A stretch of 27,500 bases of DNA from Chrysomallon squamiferum (GCA_012295275.1 CM022673.1:7455311-7482810), one strand, 5' to 3'; positions 1 through 13,000 are shown, numbered from the stretch's first letter. The notes: generated by a model from the sequence alone, not told the origin. Translations and numbers: made by a program.

Positions 1-2
<2 letters not shown>

Positions 3-70
<68 letters not shown>
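3..70. repeat. (CT)34 microsatellite
   Basis: Uninterrupted CT run at the window edge, followed by a 26-T run at 101-126. Confidence 0.97.
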
Positions 71-77
<7 letters not shown>

Positions 78-95
78 TTGGATGTTCTTATTTGT

Positions 96-126
<31 letters not shown>

Positions 127-1003
127 ACATAACATTTTTCTTTACATTTTTTTATTTGTTTAATTTTCATGTTTGTACATTTGATAAATGGTAAAATCAT
201 TTAAAAGTTAAATTTAAAAAAAAAGGTCCATTTTCTGTTCCATTACAGCAGTCATGTAACGGACACTTTACAGTGAGAGATGACTATATTTATGTACGTA
301 TTCATTTACCAATCATTTAACACGTAGACACAATAAAGCCGGATAAATTACCAAATGAATTTAATACCAGTAAATAAGTCAACAGTTTTTTTGTCGTAAC
401 ACAAACATTAAAACAAACACATACACTCATACCGACGATGATGACGACAACAACAACAACGAGTAAGAGGTGAAGAAGACAGCACAGGTAATAATACTGT
501 AATATGAACAAAAAAATATAATCCTATTATGAGGAGTGGACTGTACAACATACGGTATTGAGAAAATGAAAATTCCCTTATTTACTGCCAATGCTTTTAC
601 AGCTTCAGATTTCGATTCCCACCATCAACACGAAGCTGGAAGCAAAAACTAGCTAATGGCTGTTGTTAGTTAATATTAATATTTATACAGAAGATTAGCT
701 ATCGCAAACAAAGCGATCATTTGGATCGTGTAACTGCTGCATGATTATGTGAAAACATACTGAAATACCAGTCATTCGTTTTATTTTTATTATAGGCCAT
801 TGCAAGACAATATATTTCGAAATTATTTATTTTTATTACAGTACAAATATTTATTAATGGGAGTGAATGTAGATATCGTTATATTAAATAATATGCGTGT
901 GTTTGTATGGATGGATGGACGTGTGGATGGATAGCTAGGTAGATAGGTAGGTAAGTAGGTAGTAGGATAGTATGTTGATAAGTGATAGACTGATAGACAG
1001 AGG

Positions 1004-1005
<2 letters not shown>
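127..1005. other. No gene seen
   Basis: A+T-rich sequence with short ACAACG and GTAG/GGAT-type runs. No coding frame or RNA gene is supported. Confidence 0.6.
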
Positions 1006-1089
<84 letters not shown>

Positions 1090-1092
1090 GAC

Positions 1093-1175
<83 letters not shown>

Positions 1176-1192
1176 ATAGATAGATAGATAGA
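1006..1192. repeat. (GA)n followed by (GATA)n compound microsatellite
   Basis: About 37 GA units to 1080, then GATA units from about 1093 with a single interruption near 1175. The long Ser/Leu/Ile minus-strand frame across it is repeat translation, not a gene. Confidence 0.96.
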
Positions 1193-1310
1193 CAAACAGA
1201 TAGACAGACAGACAGATAGGTTAGGTAGGTAGGTAGGAACGGTAGGTTAGATAGATAGGGAAGACAGACATATAGATAAATCTTTAGGTAGGTCCTTTGA
1301 TAAAAGGACG

Positions 1311-1483
1311 GGATGGAACGTGAAAACGTTTGTAGATAGGAAGATAGGTCGATAAAATTTTGAACTGAGATAAAAATGATGGAGATTTTGGATGGAACGT
1401 GAAAACGTTTCAGAAGTGGTTAATCAGAGACAGTACTATGTGTCAGTGACAGAAATAAGTTTAAGAAATTGAACTGAGATAAA
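1311..1483. repeat. Interleaved short direct repeats
   Basis: ggatggaacgtgaaaacgtt occurs at 1311 and 1390, and tgaactgagataaa at about 1361 and 1470, so a 79-110 bp segment has been duplicated and scrambled. Confidence 0.7.
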
Positions 1484-2825
1484 GAATAAAGATTTTGAAG
1501 TTGGAAAGGAAGGAAAAGACTATAAGCCATTTTTAGGACAAATGAATATAGTCGACGTTTTAAACTTGTAAACAGAACTGGTTAATCAAAAACTGAAAAT
1601 TATTATTGTGTTTAGTTGACTATAATTATTAAAAAAAAAGAATCTTTTAACTGGTTTTTGTGGGTTTTTGTTTGCTTGTTTGGGGGTTTTTGGGGGTTAA
1701 ATATTTGGTTTCTTTGTTTCTTTTTTTGTTTTTATTTTGTTATTTTTGTCTATTTTGTTTGTCTTGTTTGTTTTATTCGTTCATTCCTTTGTTGTTCGTT
1801 CGACTGTTTGATTGGGTCGATTGATCATTTAGTGACTGATTTACTGATGATTGACTGACTGACTGACTGACTGACTGACTGACTGATCGATCGATTGATT
1901 CATTGATTATTTATTAATTGTTTTTTTAATTATTATTTATCTATTGTTTATTTTTCTGTTTGTATCTTTATATCTTTATTATGTATTTTGTCGGTATTCA
2001 TTTTGTCGGTGTTCATTTATTGTAATTGTTTATATATTGGTTTGTTTATTCAAGTAGAATAATGTTGTTTTTTTTTTTTTTGTTGGGTTTTTTTCTTTGG
2101 TTTTTTTTTAGAAATATCTTGTACCATTACTTCTTTGTGTCTAGCATACCCCTCTCATCACCCTCCAAAAAGAAAAATGGAATAAACAAAAAGACATAAA
2201 AAAAATCTTCTTTTTCTTAGTCCCAATTTTTTTTTTTTTTTTTTTTTTAAATTCCTAATTACAGGCATTAGCAAGTTAATTTTGTCAGCTGTTAAGGAAT
2301 CGAAAATGCCATACTTTTCGAAAAAGAATCACGTAACCGAAAACTACTACAACTTGTAGATAAAATGCACTGGTAGGAAATTATGCGAAACTGTAATCCC
2401 CCAGACCGGTATTAGATTTCGTGTAGTAACGGCAGTATTCGTGGGGTTTTTGCTGTTTGTCACTTTAATTAGTGTGTCTATTCACACCATTAAAATAACA
2501 CGTATTGTGACACGGGATGCTATCCGCTTCATAGGAACTGCCAACAAAAAAAAAAGAGCACTGAGCCTTTTGTATGAATAAACTTTATTTGAAATAAAGA
2601 AGGTAAATAAAGTCTTTATGTATTCGTACTTAGGCGATAAAATAAGATTGTTTACTCGCTGTTTTTATCTAATAAACTTCTTACATATTTCATTTGATAT
2701 ACTGAAGCGAGGGGAAAAACTATATTCACACGTACTTGCCTACCGAGGTAAATATAGACATAATAACAAAATGATATGTACAGATATACTGTTATTTGTT
2801 TAAATATATTTTATTGTGATACAAA
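1484..2825. other. No gene seen; (TGAC)n at 1852-1885
   Basis: T/G-rich low-complexity sequence to about 2100, then A+T-rich unique sequence. The open frames are low-complexity or short and match nothing I know. Confidence 0.6.
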
Positions 2826-3022
2826 ACATATGTATGTGTATGAGTGTGTATGTATGCATGTATCTATTTATGTATGTATGTATGTATGTAGCTATGTTTC
2901 AATGTATGCATGTATGTATTTATTTATCTATTTATCTATGTATGTACGTATTTTGTGTATGTGTATGTATATATATATGTATATATATAGGTATATATAT
3001 ATATATATGCATATGTATATGA
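2826..3022. repeat. TATG/TATTTA/TA microsatellite cluster
   Basis: Imperfect TATG and TTTA units grading into TA with GTATATAT motifs. Confidence 0.9.
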
Positions 3023-3539
3023 TTTTATATAGATATACTGAGAGAGACAAAGAGAGAGATATTAAAAACTCAAACATACTTACATAATGAAGCACACACA
3101 CACATTCTTCTATTAACTAATGTAAATAGATTTACAAACACACATTTAAACACAGACTCAAGTACAGACAGACAGAGACAGACAGCGAGACTGAGAGCTG
3201 CCGAGTGACAGGCATAAAGAGAAAAAAAGAGAGAAATCAAAAAAGTAATCTGAAGACGAGAGGCCAACAGATATGAAAAGAGAAAATCTCCAACTATAAT
3301 CTTAGCGCTGTTATATATCAATGTCCTACAAGGTGACGGTGTTGAAACGATATACGGGAGAGTCACCTCTGGGTTAAATCACATGCATAACCTAATATTT
3401 GTTATGAGTGTTAAAACGACGGTCCTCAGCCACACTTCCTCCTCAAAAAGGATTATTCCAAGAGCTTTAATGACCAATATCACTTCTATAAACCAACCGG
3501 ACAACGGATAGTATTGTGCTTTAATTGATTAAGCTCTTT
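3023..3539. other. No gene seen
   Basis: Purine-rich sequence with GACA runs near 3170, then unique A+T-rich DNA up to the CpG-rich island. Confidence 0.5.
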
Positions 3540-3960
3540 TTCAAACCGTTCGGCCCGAGGGGGGCTACCGGCGCGGACTTTGCTGATGTTGACAAAAAAG
3601 GTCATTGATAACGTTGTAAAGCACTCGAGGGCGCTGTATTGACGCTCGCAAACGCGCGTGGACTTGACCCAACCAAGCGACTCTCGCCCTTAACCCGAGC
3701 AAAATCTGATACGAGATGAAAAGCCGGGCACCTTTTTCAACGTCTGGCGTTGTCTCGGTCCATCCCGTCAGCCACGACGACGACGACGACGACGACGTCT
3801 TCGCTAATCGCCGCAAAGGCGGATTTGGTTAATAATGAAGCGGGTGTGTGAGCGGCGGCTTCACGTAACGTGGTTCAAAGGCGTTTTCTCCGGCACGTCG
3901 TGAAATACAATATTTCCATAATCGCGTCCGTTAGGCGCGTTTTAGTCTCAGAGATGGAGA
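3540..3960. other. CpG-rich island of unknown function
   Basis: I count about 40 CpG dinucleotides in 3541-3900, in a region whose flanks have few. It begins next to a homeodomain-like ttaattgattaa (3523-3534) and includes a CGA run at 3774-3797. No open frame shows family resemblance; an ATG frame on + from 3716 encodes 38 residues with seven Asp, and the minus strand has a Ser run. It could be a promoter or a conserved regulatory element, or an exon of an unrecognised gene. Confidence 0.5.
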
Positions 3961-4022
3961 TGAAAGTGTTACAGTGTAAACCTGAGTTCTTTGTTGATGA
4001 TCAATGTTATTTATTACACGTA

Positions 4023-4085
4023 CAGATACACATACAACTCACGAAGAAAGAAATATACAGTGCAGTTACATACCTATTTAAGGAC
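4023..4085 (+). repeat. 63-bp dispersed repeat, copy A
   Basis: Matches 8877-8939 at 58 of 63 positions and is followed closely by a TA microsatellite (4097-4125). It is probably part of a mobile, microsatellite-associated element; ends are not definable from two copies. Confidence 0.7.
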
Positions 4086-4090
4086 AATGT

Positions 4091-4096
<6 letters not shown>

Positions 4097-4126
<30 letters not shown>

Positions 4127-4298
4127 TTACGTATGTACATATGTTTGTATGTATGTGTATATATATACATATGTATATATATTCTTAATTGTGTACGTAC
4201 GTAGTTTGTATGTATGTATGTATGTATGCATTCATATAATATATGTGTGTATCTATCCATATTTAATCCATAATTAAGTGTGTGTGTGTGTGTGTGTA
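4097..4298. repeat. TA, GTAT and TG microsatellites
   Basis: TA run 4097-4125, GTAT units around 4206-4228 and a TG run 4279-4297; a 24-T run follows at 4357-4380. Confidence 0.93.
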
Positions 4299-4380
4299 TA
4301 TAAACTGACACATAGATAACTGTGAGTCTATATATTCATATATATTTCTTTTAATGTTTTTTTTTTTTTTTTTTTTTTTT

Positions 4381-5483
4381 AAATTCTTTTACTCATATAA
4401 AGCCTCCGTGTATTATTATTTTTCGTAAAGAGACATAAACAAGTATCAGCGTTTTAAAAAATTATAACGTGTCTGTATACAATGTTTTCACTGTTTTATT
4501 AAACGCTTAACACAAAGCACGTTCAAATCCCACATTAAAACACACATAACTTATTCATACGTGAAATATAAACGAGTAAACAAAGCGAAAATAAATCCGA
4601 GTAACAAGAGAAAGAAAAATGATAAATTACAGATCACTGAGTCGTGTAGGGTTTACATTTCTCTTCAGTTAAGAATCTTTTTCTCTCTGCTGTCGCTGTA
4701 TTGCGTTTTCATATATCAGATTTGTTTCACTCGAGGCTAACATTTGTTTGTTTAATACTGTTTCAGTACAGTTTTGAAATTTCTGTTTGTTTGTTTGTTT
4801 GTTTATTGCTTTATTTTTATTTTATTTCATTTTTTTATTTTTTATATATTTACTTTTTTAAATTAATTTTTTTTTTTTCTTATGTTGAGGTTTTGTTGGA
4901 ATGGTTGTTTGTTGTTTTTTTGTTTTTTTTCAGAGGGTGGGTGCGTGTCTTTTTTAATATTTTTCTTCATCAAAGTTAATTCAGTTGTTACTTCTGTTAC
5001 TGTTAATGGTTTATATAGGTTTTGTGATTTTTTGCTTATTTGTTTTATTAATTTTGTTTGTTCATTTGTTTTAATTTATTTGTTAATATATATATATATT
5101 TGTTGTTGTTGTTTTCTTGTAAATAATGCGGGGCTTCTTCTTTCATATTTTTTTAAAATGTATTATTGTTTTCTTGCGTTTTGTTGTATTTATTTTCTTG
5201 TTTTTCTAAGCTAAACTAACATATTAATTATTCGTACAAACATTTACTGCAATTACTGAATTATGTTTATTGTGAAATGTAAGAGGTTATGTTGTGCATT
5301 GTCCTTTATTATTTTTATTTTATTTTTTTATTTTTTTATTTTTTTATTTTTTTAAATAAAAGAGAAGAAAGAAAAAGATGATATGATCCGGAAGTGGCAT
5401 TGCTCTTAAAGAAAACTTATGCAATGGGCAAATAATTTTTGTAAATCTTTTATTGTTTTGTGGAGGGTTTACACCTTCATACA

Positions 5484-5484
<1 letters not shown>
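4381..5484. other. No gene seen; T-rich low-complexity DNA
   Basis: From 4740 to 5350 the plus strand is extremely T-rich with TTTG and TATTTTTT units. The Phe/Leu-rich open frames here are composition artefacts. Confidence 0.6.
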
Positions 5485-5558
<74 letters not shown>

Positions 5559-5567
5559 CAACAACAC
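5485..5567. repeat. (ACT)n(AAT)n(ACA)n compound trinucleotide repeat
   Basis: Ten ACT units pass into about 14 AAT units and then ACA. Confidence 0.96.
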
Positions 5568-6018
5568 ACTATTTCAATACAATTAAAATCCAATTTAAAA
5601 ACAAATAATCATCCAACTACATAAATAAATTCACATTTAATTTTTGCGGACAACAAATTTCTGTCGCTATAAAAAAGAAAAAAAGACAGAGAAAGAGCAA
5701 GAAAGGAAATGAGAGGCTGCCTATTAAAATTATATGAAGATTAACCATTAGACTCTTTAAATTCACGCTGAAACTTAAACTGCAAGAAGACCTGGTGATG
5801 AACTCGCTCATTTTCGACGATGTGTGAGAATAAAGGGAAGCACTGAATTGTAATGGGGACGTTGTGCAGTTTCCAGACAGATTACATTCTACAGCAAATA
5901 CCCGATGTCGTATCTAAATGGCTTGCTCGGTTCAGATGTCTGCGTTATAAATATTTAAAGATTTCATCAAGAGAGACGATACCAGTGTAACTGATTTAAA
6001 CAATTAATATTCAGTCGA
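5568..6018. other. No gene seen
   Basis: A+T-rich unique sequence. A 64-codon minus-strand frame at 5617-5811 is hydrophobic with no recognisable domain. Confidence 0.5.
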
Positions 6019-6187
6019 TCATTGCTGCGATTGTTCTTGTTGCTGGTGTTGTTTTTTTCTGTTGCTGGTATTGTTTTTGTTATTATTGTAGGTGCTGCTG
6101 TTGTTCTTCCTCTTCTTCATTATCTTATTCTTCTTTTTCTTCTTTTTGTTCTTCTTATTATTATTACAATTATTATTGTTGCTGTTA

Positions 6188-6221
<34 letters not shown>

Positions 6222-6250
6222 CGTTGCTGGTGCTGGTGCTGGTGCTGCTA
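6019..6250. repeat. Diverged TTN/CTG/ACT trinucleotide tract
   Basis: Imperfect TTC, TTA, ACT, CTG and GGTGCT units over 230 bp. All frames stay open simply because stop-free triplets are repeated. Confidence 0.85.
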
Positions 6251-6670
6251 TTAATGTTGGTGTACCCTATACTGATTTTAAACGTCTTATCAGCCAGCAT
6301 ATCTCTTCCATTTGGTAAAAATGACTGGAACGGTGCGGTTGTGAGCAAGCTTCATTCTTTAATCCAGTCCTGGGAGAGTGGCAGTCCTCTTACGGACGGT
6401 CCAGCAAGAACGAGATTGTCTTGTATCCTTCCCTCGTCGCTCATACACACATTTGACTCACTCGTATTTATATATTAAACAAAGATCTCCATCTCAGACT
6501 GAGCTTTGTCAGTGTATTTTGACCGCTTATCACATTTTGTGGAATGTGGTCATTTTGCCGTCGAGACAAGGAATGATATTTTTAGTGCACTTGATGTGGT
6601 GGAATTATTTATATTCCACCCAGATCGTTTCCATCCTTTGCTTGACACCTATTCATTTTATTTCATTTCA
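6251..6670. other. No gene seen
   Basis: Less repetitive sequence with higher G+C around 6330-6440; no protein similarity recognised in either strand. Confidence 0.45.
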
Positions 6671-6725
<55 letters not shown>

Positions 6726-6950
6726 GTTGTTGTTATTATTATACTGCTACTGGCACTATTCTAATATTACCATTCAACCACCACTGCAGCTATTATTATA
6801 CTACATATATTACTCCTGCTACTATTACTACCTTCACTACTACTGCAATTACTATTACTACTGCTTTTGTTGTTTTCGTTATTAATTTTATTCTTGTTTA
6901 AGTTATTAATATTTGTTTAATTTACTACTACCACAACAACAACTACTACA

Positions 6951-7002
<52 letters not shown>

Positions 7003-7022
7003 ATAATAAAAATAATAATAAT
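6671..7022. repeat. (TAT)n, diverged ACT block, (ACT)n and AAT
   Basis: TAT run 6671-6745, a mixed CTA/TTA section, an ACT run of about 18 units at 6944-6998, then AAT. Confidence 0.93.
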
Positions 7023-8031
7023 GTTCTTATTGCTTCTCCAATTTCTTTTCCTATTGCTGTCTTTGCTGCTGAGGCCGCTGTCTTTTACGTTTCGTTTGCT
7101 AGTACTGTTATTATTATTATTATTTCGGGCTAATAGAGTAAATTCAAACTGAACGATGAAGTATGATGTTATTCGCCACGCTCCGAAATAAATAATAATT
7201 AAACAACACAACAACAGCAACTCACAAACAAATCTATCTCATTTCTGCATCTGTTACTCTTTGAAGTGCACTTCAGTAAACGATAAAGCAACCAATGCAA
7301 TACGCATACGCATCGATTAGTAACTTCAACAGATGTCAAGCAACAAAATTCATTTGGACCTTTCCGCCAAGCCTCCTATATTCACAGCGCTCACTTAAAC
7401 GATACCAGAAAAGACCGCAAACAAACGTAATTTACTTCATGGACGGTAATAAACGTACCGAAATTGATTCGTTCACAATAAGGAATCGCATTTCGTGCGA
7501 CATATGCGCTATGCGATAGGCAAGCCGAGTGGTCGGCAGTTCTCTTCCCAATAATTCATTTCGTATTTATGACATATAAATTTGCTGGACCAAAGAAAGT
7601 GATTCAACACATTTTGCTGTGGGAGATACTTAAAGCTCGACATGTGTTGGTAAGTACAGTTAATCTCCTTACAGCCGCGATTGAAAATGGCAACAGTAAT
7701 CGTTTGAAATTTGTTTCGTATATGAATACATTAAACGCCGATGCACCCTAGTGCATGTCAGTGTGTCCGCTGAGTAGACTGTAAGCTGAGAGTGTGTGCA
7801 CTTGAAACGTTGAGTCTGCGTGAATCGTGGGAAAAGAAAAATAATGTTTCCGTACCTCATCTCATTGTTTAGACTGATTGGACATGTGGTATGGTATGTT
7901 TAGTATAAAATGTGATTTTTGTACTAGACTTCTGATAGATTTTATGATATATATATATATCACGTATAAGCATATATTACATTAGTTGCTTTACATAAAT
8001 CACATGGTGACTACTTATTTGACATTATATG
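7023..8031. other. No gene seen
   Basis: Mostly unique sequence with average composition. Two short open frames (7295-7519 and 7569-7751, +) have mixed composition but no family I know and no clear splice context. Confidence 0.45.
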
Positions 8032-8065
8032 CATACATACATACATACATATATACATACATACA

Positions 8066-8095
<30 letters not shown>
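8032..8095. repeat. (CATA)n microsatellite
   Basis: About 15 CATA units with one TATA interruption; CA-rich sequence continues to 8190. Confidence 0.96.
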
Positions 8096-8098
<3 letters not shown>

Positions 8099-8190
8099 CA
8101 ATCCTAAAATCTATCAGAAATACAAAAGTCACCTAATTAGCACGATCGTGCGAACTCACCGAACCACACACACACGCACACGCACATGCA

Positions 8191-8860
8191 CATAACATTA
8201 TAACTACATCAATTCATATATATAAAATGCGCGCTCACGCAGACACACCTACAAACCCATGCACGCGCGCTGATACATTCATACCACAAACAATCGGCAC
8301 ATGTTTGGGATTTTTACAAATTAAATTAATGTTTTTATTACACTGATCGTCTGATACTGTGCAAACACTAATTTTTACTGCTGGCGACAAATGAATCACG
8401 CCACTTAAGGCAACGTTCTCAATTTCGAAAGAGTGCAAAAGTCATTTCAGAATAAATAATTTACGAGGTGCTTAATTATAGAATTATTGTCTCTTTGTTA
8501 ACGCGAAGTATCGGGGTGAAATATTGCTTCCATGTGTATTCCTGTGACAGCTTCTAATTTGATTTTGCGTAATGTAAATATTATTTAATTGCAAGTGACA
8601 TCCGCTGTGTTAGACAATATGTTTGTAAAAAAGGGTGTTATTGTCAATGGCGTCCACTGTGTGTATCTTTTCTGGTTGTTTTATTTAAAACGGGTGAACC
8701 TGGATCGGTAGTGTAGGAGATTTTGTAATATTATTATATCAATGTGTGATAAAAAACATCTAATTTGCTGGTCTGTCGAGTAATGGAACATCTTACTACT
8801 GGACACAAAGTTATCAGATCAGAGTAATTACTTGCCGTTAAATGACGGGTATAAAACATA
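8191..8860. other. No gene seen
   Basis: Unique A+T-rich sequence without supported features. Confidence 0.5.
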
Positions 8861-8876
8861 CACACACACACACATA

Positions 8877-8939
8877 CAGATAGACGTACAACTCACGGAG
8901 AAAGAAATATACAGTACAGTTACATACCTATTTAATGAC
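8877..8939 (+). repeat. 63-bp dispersed repeat, copy B
   Basis: Partner of the copy at 4023-4085. It is preceded by an AC repeat (8861-8874) and followed by CATA and AC tracts. Similarity drops quickly outside the core. Confidence 0.7.
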
Positions 8940-9021
8940 TCACATAAAGACACACTTATATCTGAAAAACACATACATGCATATATACATACATACATAA
9001 GTATATATTATAACATATATA

Positions 9022-9120
9022 AACACACACACACACACACACACACACAGTTATTACAGTAATGTTAGTCTAAAAATATTAATTCGTGCTAAACAAAATA
9101 AAGGAAAAAATAAATAAATA

Positions 9121-9172
<52 letters not shown>
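9022..9172. repeat. (AC)n and (AAT)n microsatellites
   Basis: AC run 9022-9049; AAAT then about 18 AAT units at 9108-9172. Confidence 0.95.
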
Positions 9173-9175
<3 letters not shown>

Positions 9176-9400
9176 AAATCTGCTAAAATTAATTTACTGA
9201 CAAATATACCCTCATATTCAGAGAAATAATTTAATGTTATACACTGTCAGATGAATCATTATATTTAGACGTTGTTCAAATGTCCATTAAATCATTCTAC
9301 CCTAAAAATAGCGTCTCAGCGTGTTTGACACTGGATCAGTCTCTGTAAGATTTTTGTAACAGCACTGAATACCCAGTCTTAATAGAAGTTTGTTCTCGTA

Positions 9401-9401
9401 A

Positions 9402-9477
<76 letters not shown>
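9401..9477. repeat. (ATT)25 microsatellite
   Basis: Uninterrupted ATT run about 410 bp before the HSD17B12-like start codon. Confidence 0.97.
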
Positions 9478-9478
<1 letters not shown>

Positions 9479-9890
9479 ATGCTTAATACTTTTTTAAATA
9501 TCAGTTTATTATTTACTCTTGATACGTTTGATACACTATTCTTTTTAATGAATTATTTAATTTCTGAGTTCATATTATTCATAGTAAAAATATATAAATT
9601 ATGAATAATAATTCCAAATTGTTGAAGCCAAATATTGCTTGTTATCTTTATACCTCTAAATGTAATATATTTTATTTATCCTATTTATACTGTTGAAATA
9701 ACAATAAAAGCACAGCAATTTAAGCAAGGTGTGTGTTTCTACAGATAATTATTATCAGTATTTCAGTGTTCATTTCTGTGCATTCACTCGAGTAGTGAAA
9801 CCGGAACAATCTAGTTTGAACTTCGGTAGAAACATTTAACACGTGATTTGTTTGAGCTTTTCTTCCACTTATTCGTTCAAGTTGTGTGCA
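9478..9890 (+). promoter_or_regulatory. 5' flank and leader of the HSD17B12-like gene
   Basis: No other gene is visible here. A CACGTG E-box lies at 9840-9845, about 45 bp before the ATG. No TATA box is convincing. A possible leader-exon acceptor (tttctacag) ends near 9744. The transcription start cannot be fixed from sequence alone. Confidence 0.35.
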
Positions 9891-10071
9891 ATGGAGAACT
9901 TTACGAATTTCTACCATGACAACATCGGAAAATTTGCTGTTTTAGGCGTAATAGCGTCTGCCTATGTTTTATGCAAGTTTATGTGGTCTGTCGGTCAAGG
10001 AATTGCCATTCATTTCGTAGGACCGGCACTGGGTCTCACAGCAGACTTAAAAAATGCCGGCGCATGGGCAG
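9891..10071 (+). CDS. HSD17B12: HSD17B12-like exon 1
   Basis: Encodes residues 1-60 plus one base of codon 61: the membrane anchor and the linker up to the Rossmann fold (ends GAWA). Donor is G|gtaata. The ORF frame is open further upstream but only from a GTG, so the ATG in a good context (gcaATGG) is chosen. Confidence 0.93.
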
Positions 10072-13000
10072 GTAATAACAAATAATTACACTTGGTAACG
10101 AGTCGAATATTTATTTTTGTCGCTAGTTGCAGATAGTAAAAATATATTTTAAAAACTTACGTTATCAGAACTTTAAAAAATATTTAATTAATGTAGATAG
10201 TGCATACGTTATCACAAAAGACCCATAAAGAGCAGTATAAATTATAATTATTAATCGAAAATTAATTGAGCTTTTAATTATGATTAATATTATGAAGTTA
10301 ATGAAGTTAACAATTATTAATGAGTTAAATATATATTTTTTTAAATGTTTAACTTTTTTAAAATGGAAAACAATAATTTAAGTAATTATCAATATTGAAA
10401 GAATATTGTATCGTATTTCAACTATTTGCAACTCGTAAAATTATATATTGTTTCATTTGTTATTGAAATTTATATTTATTATTCCTGTTGCTATTTCAGT
10501 GATAACTGGCTGCACAGATGGCATAGGAAAAGAATATGCTTTGCAGGTTTGTCACTGTAAACTGGTTGTATTCTGTCACAGAATAATGAATGAAGAACAA
10601 GAAAATTAATGAAGACCACATAATATTCAGTTAATTACTAAAAGTAAACCGATCTTATTTCTCTCTTGCTCTCTTTCTCTTTCTCTGTCACACACAAAGC
10701 TGAAGCACTAATTACAAGAAAGATTTAAGAAGTATAATTATATACTACTAGTTATTTTTTAATTCAGATTGCCAAAAAGGGAGTGAATGTGGTTCTGATC
10801 AGTCGTACTCAGAGCAAATTAGATGAACTAGCTCAAGATATAGGTAAGTGTGATGGAACCTCATTAGTGCCTCTATTCCAGAATTGTTTTTAATCATAAT
10901 TTTGTTTTTAACCTAGTGAATTATAAAATCTTAACAAAACCAGTATTTTTATATGCAGAATGTCTGCTTCATATTATTTTAAGTATATTATTATTTTACA
11001 GTAATATTTATTTAGCTATCTTGTATAATCATGCTTACAATTTATATTTTAACAATTCTTAACTGTTCACTTAATTAATGTCAGAAAATGGGGGTAAATA
11101 CACAAAAACTAAATAGCCGAGTGTATGCAGACATACATGGGCTGTTTAGAAGCTCTATTATATAATTAGGGGAAGTTTCGTTATTTTATAAACTAAGAAA
11201 GTCTGGGATTAATAAACTCAGAATGGGCATTAAAGTTGCAAAGTAAATTAAGAAAGGCTGTCTGCAGAGAGAGGTGTTTACTGAATGCTAGCTTAATGGT
11301 TATATAAGTAGTTAGCATGTATTTTGAAAGAGATATTTTGACCGGTGCTCTGCTTGAGACACATTGTCTGAGGGCCGTCTGCACAAGACAAAGGACCACT
11401 CAGGCAGTTATAGTTATGCTTTAAATTTTTTTTTTGTGTGTATCATACATGTTGAGTGATTGAAGATAGCTAAATCTATTACTGTTGGATTTTATTATGT
11501 TATTCTGTTTTACTTGGGCTTAAAAAGTAAAATAACATATGTTAATAATTAAAAGATTAGTTAGAAAGTGAAAGTAACCAACTGGGCTTAGTTTAGTATT
11601 ATCTATCAATGCTATTTGCATCGATAGTGTATCAATGAAATCGTACGATTTAACTATGTTACCCTTGAGGGTTAATTTTATGTAAAATGTACATGTATAT
11701 ATATAAAACAATTATCCATACTGAATTCTTGTTTGTGCTGTTGTTCTCTAATGGATACAGAATAGTCATTTAGTAGTTTAAGCTGTCTCAGATAATTAAT
11801 ACCACTCAGAATAGTCGCCATGACAGTAAGTCATAGTGAAAATCTGATTAAAGAAATTAAATGATGTCTACCATGAGAAACAAAAGTATTGTACATTTCA
11901 AGACAGGTTTATGTGGCAATTGCATATTACACATGTACTGCTATATATGGAGTACATGGATGTATTATTTGTCTGACATTGCTTCATGTATATTATCCAT
12001 GCATAATTTAGATTAGCAAAATTCTGTTTCAAATTATATGAAAATATGTACAAAAGGTTTTAAAATAATTAATTATTAAATGTTCAGAAAAAAAACCCAA
12101 TGAGATTTGAAATAAATCAGAAAACTGCAGTGAGAGAAACTTTATTCTTTTTCTTTATTAATATTTAAACTAAATTACAAATGTTTTATGTTATTTTAGA
12201 TTCTTATCCATGACTCTGTATTGGTTTCAATTTACAACTGTCTGTTCAGAAACTACAGTACATAACATCTTTGTTTTGATAAAAAAAACGAAATCTAAAA
12301 ATATTTTTTAATTATTGTTGTTATTATTTACTTTTTACTTTTTTTTACTTTAAAAAAAAAAAAAAATGTTTTTCAGAATCAAAATACAAGGTTAAAACAA
12401 AGACCATAGCTATAGATTTCACAGACTGCAGTAAAATCTATGACAAAATCAGAGAAGAGATCAAAGATCTCGAAATAGGAACACTTGGTAAGTCACATAT
12501 CATCTTTTTTTTTTTTTTTTTTTTATTTAAATGTTTATAGTATTCAAAATACATACCATCCCAGTTTGTTACTGGAATATTGAAATTAAAGTATGAAAAA
12601 ATGCCTCAAAAATTGGATTGGCAGTTAATTAAAAAAAGTGGAAGATAAGAATGTAATAATTTAAAAATCACAAAATTGATTTTGATTTTGATTTATTAAT
12701 ACAATTACAACATTTTACAATATCTGAAAGTATTTACTGACACTAATGCCATTTCAAAAGAGTGAAAATGTTTGTTCAAAGCATTAAAGTTCATTAGATA
12801 ATGAAGCAGGCAAATATATTTTCAGTGAACAATGTTGGCATGAGTTACCCATATCCAGAATATTTTGCTAATTTACCTGATAAGGATCAGGTAAATATCT
12901 TTTATTTTAGCTTTTATTTTAAAATATTTTTTTTTTTCTTCTTCTTCTTCTTCTTATTATTATTATTACTGTTAATAATAAATTTTATTTTATCACGATT

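Noticed and set aside
600-625. Second B-box-like motif ttcgattccc
   Set aside because: No foldable tRNA or SINE body around it.
935-1195. 86-codon Ser/Ile/Leu frame
   Set aside because: Pure GATA/GA repeat translation.
3565-3816. 83-codon minus frame with Ser run
   Set aside because: It begins at TTG, has an in-frame stop upstream and no splice context; the Ser run is the CGA repeat read backward.
4520-4545. tRNA B-box-like gttcaaatccc
   Set aside because: No matching A-box or cloverleaf in the flanks; probably chance.
6019-6478. Overlapping Leu-, Ser/Asn-rich frames on both strands
   Set aside because: Translation of trinucleotide repeats; no ordinary protein composition.
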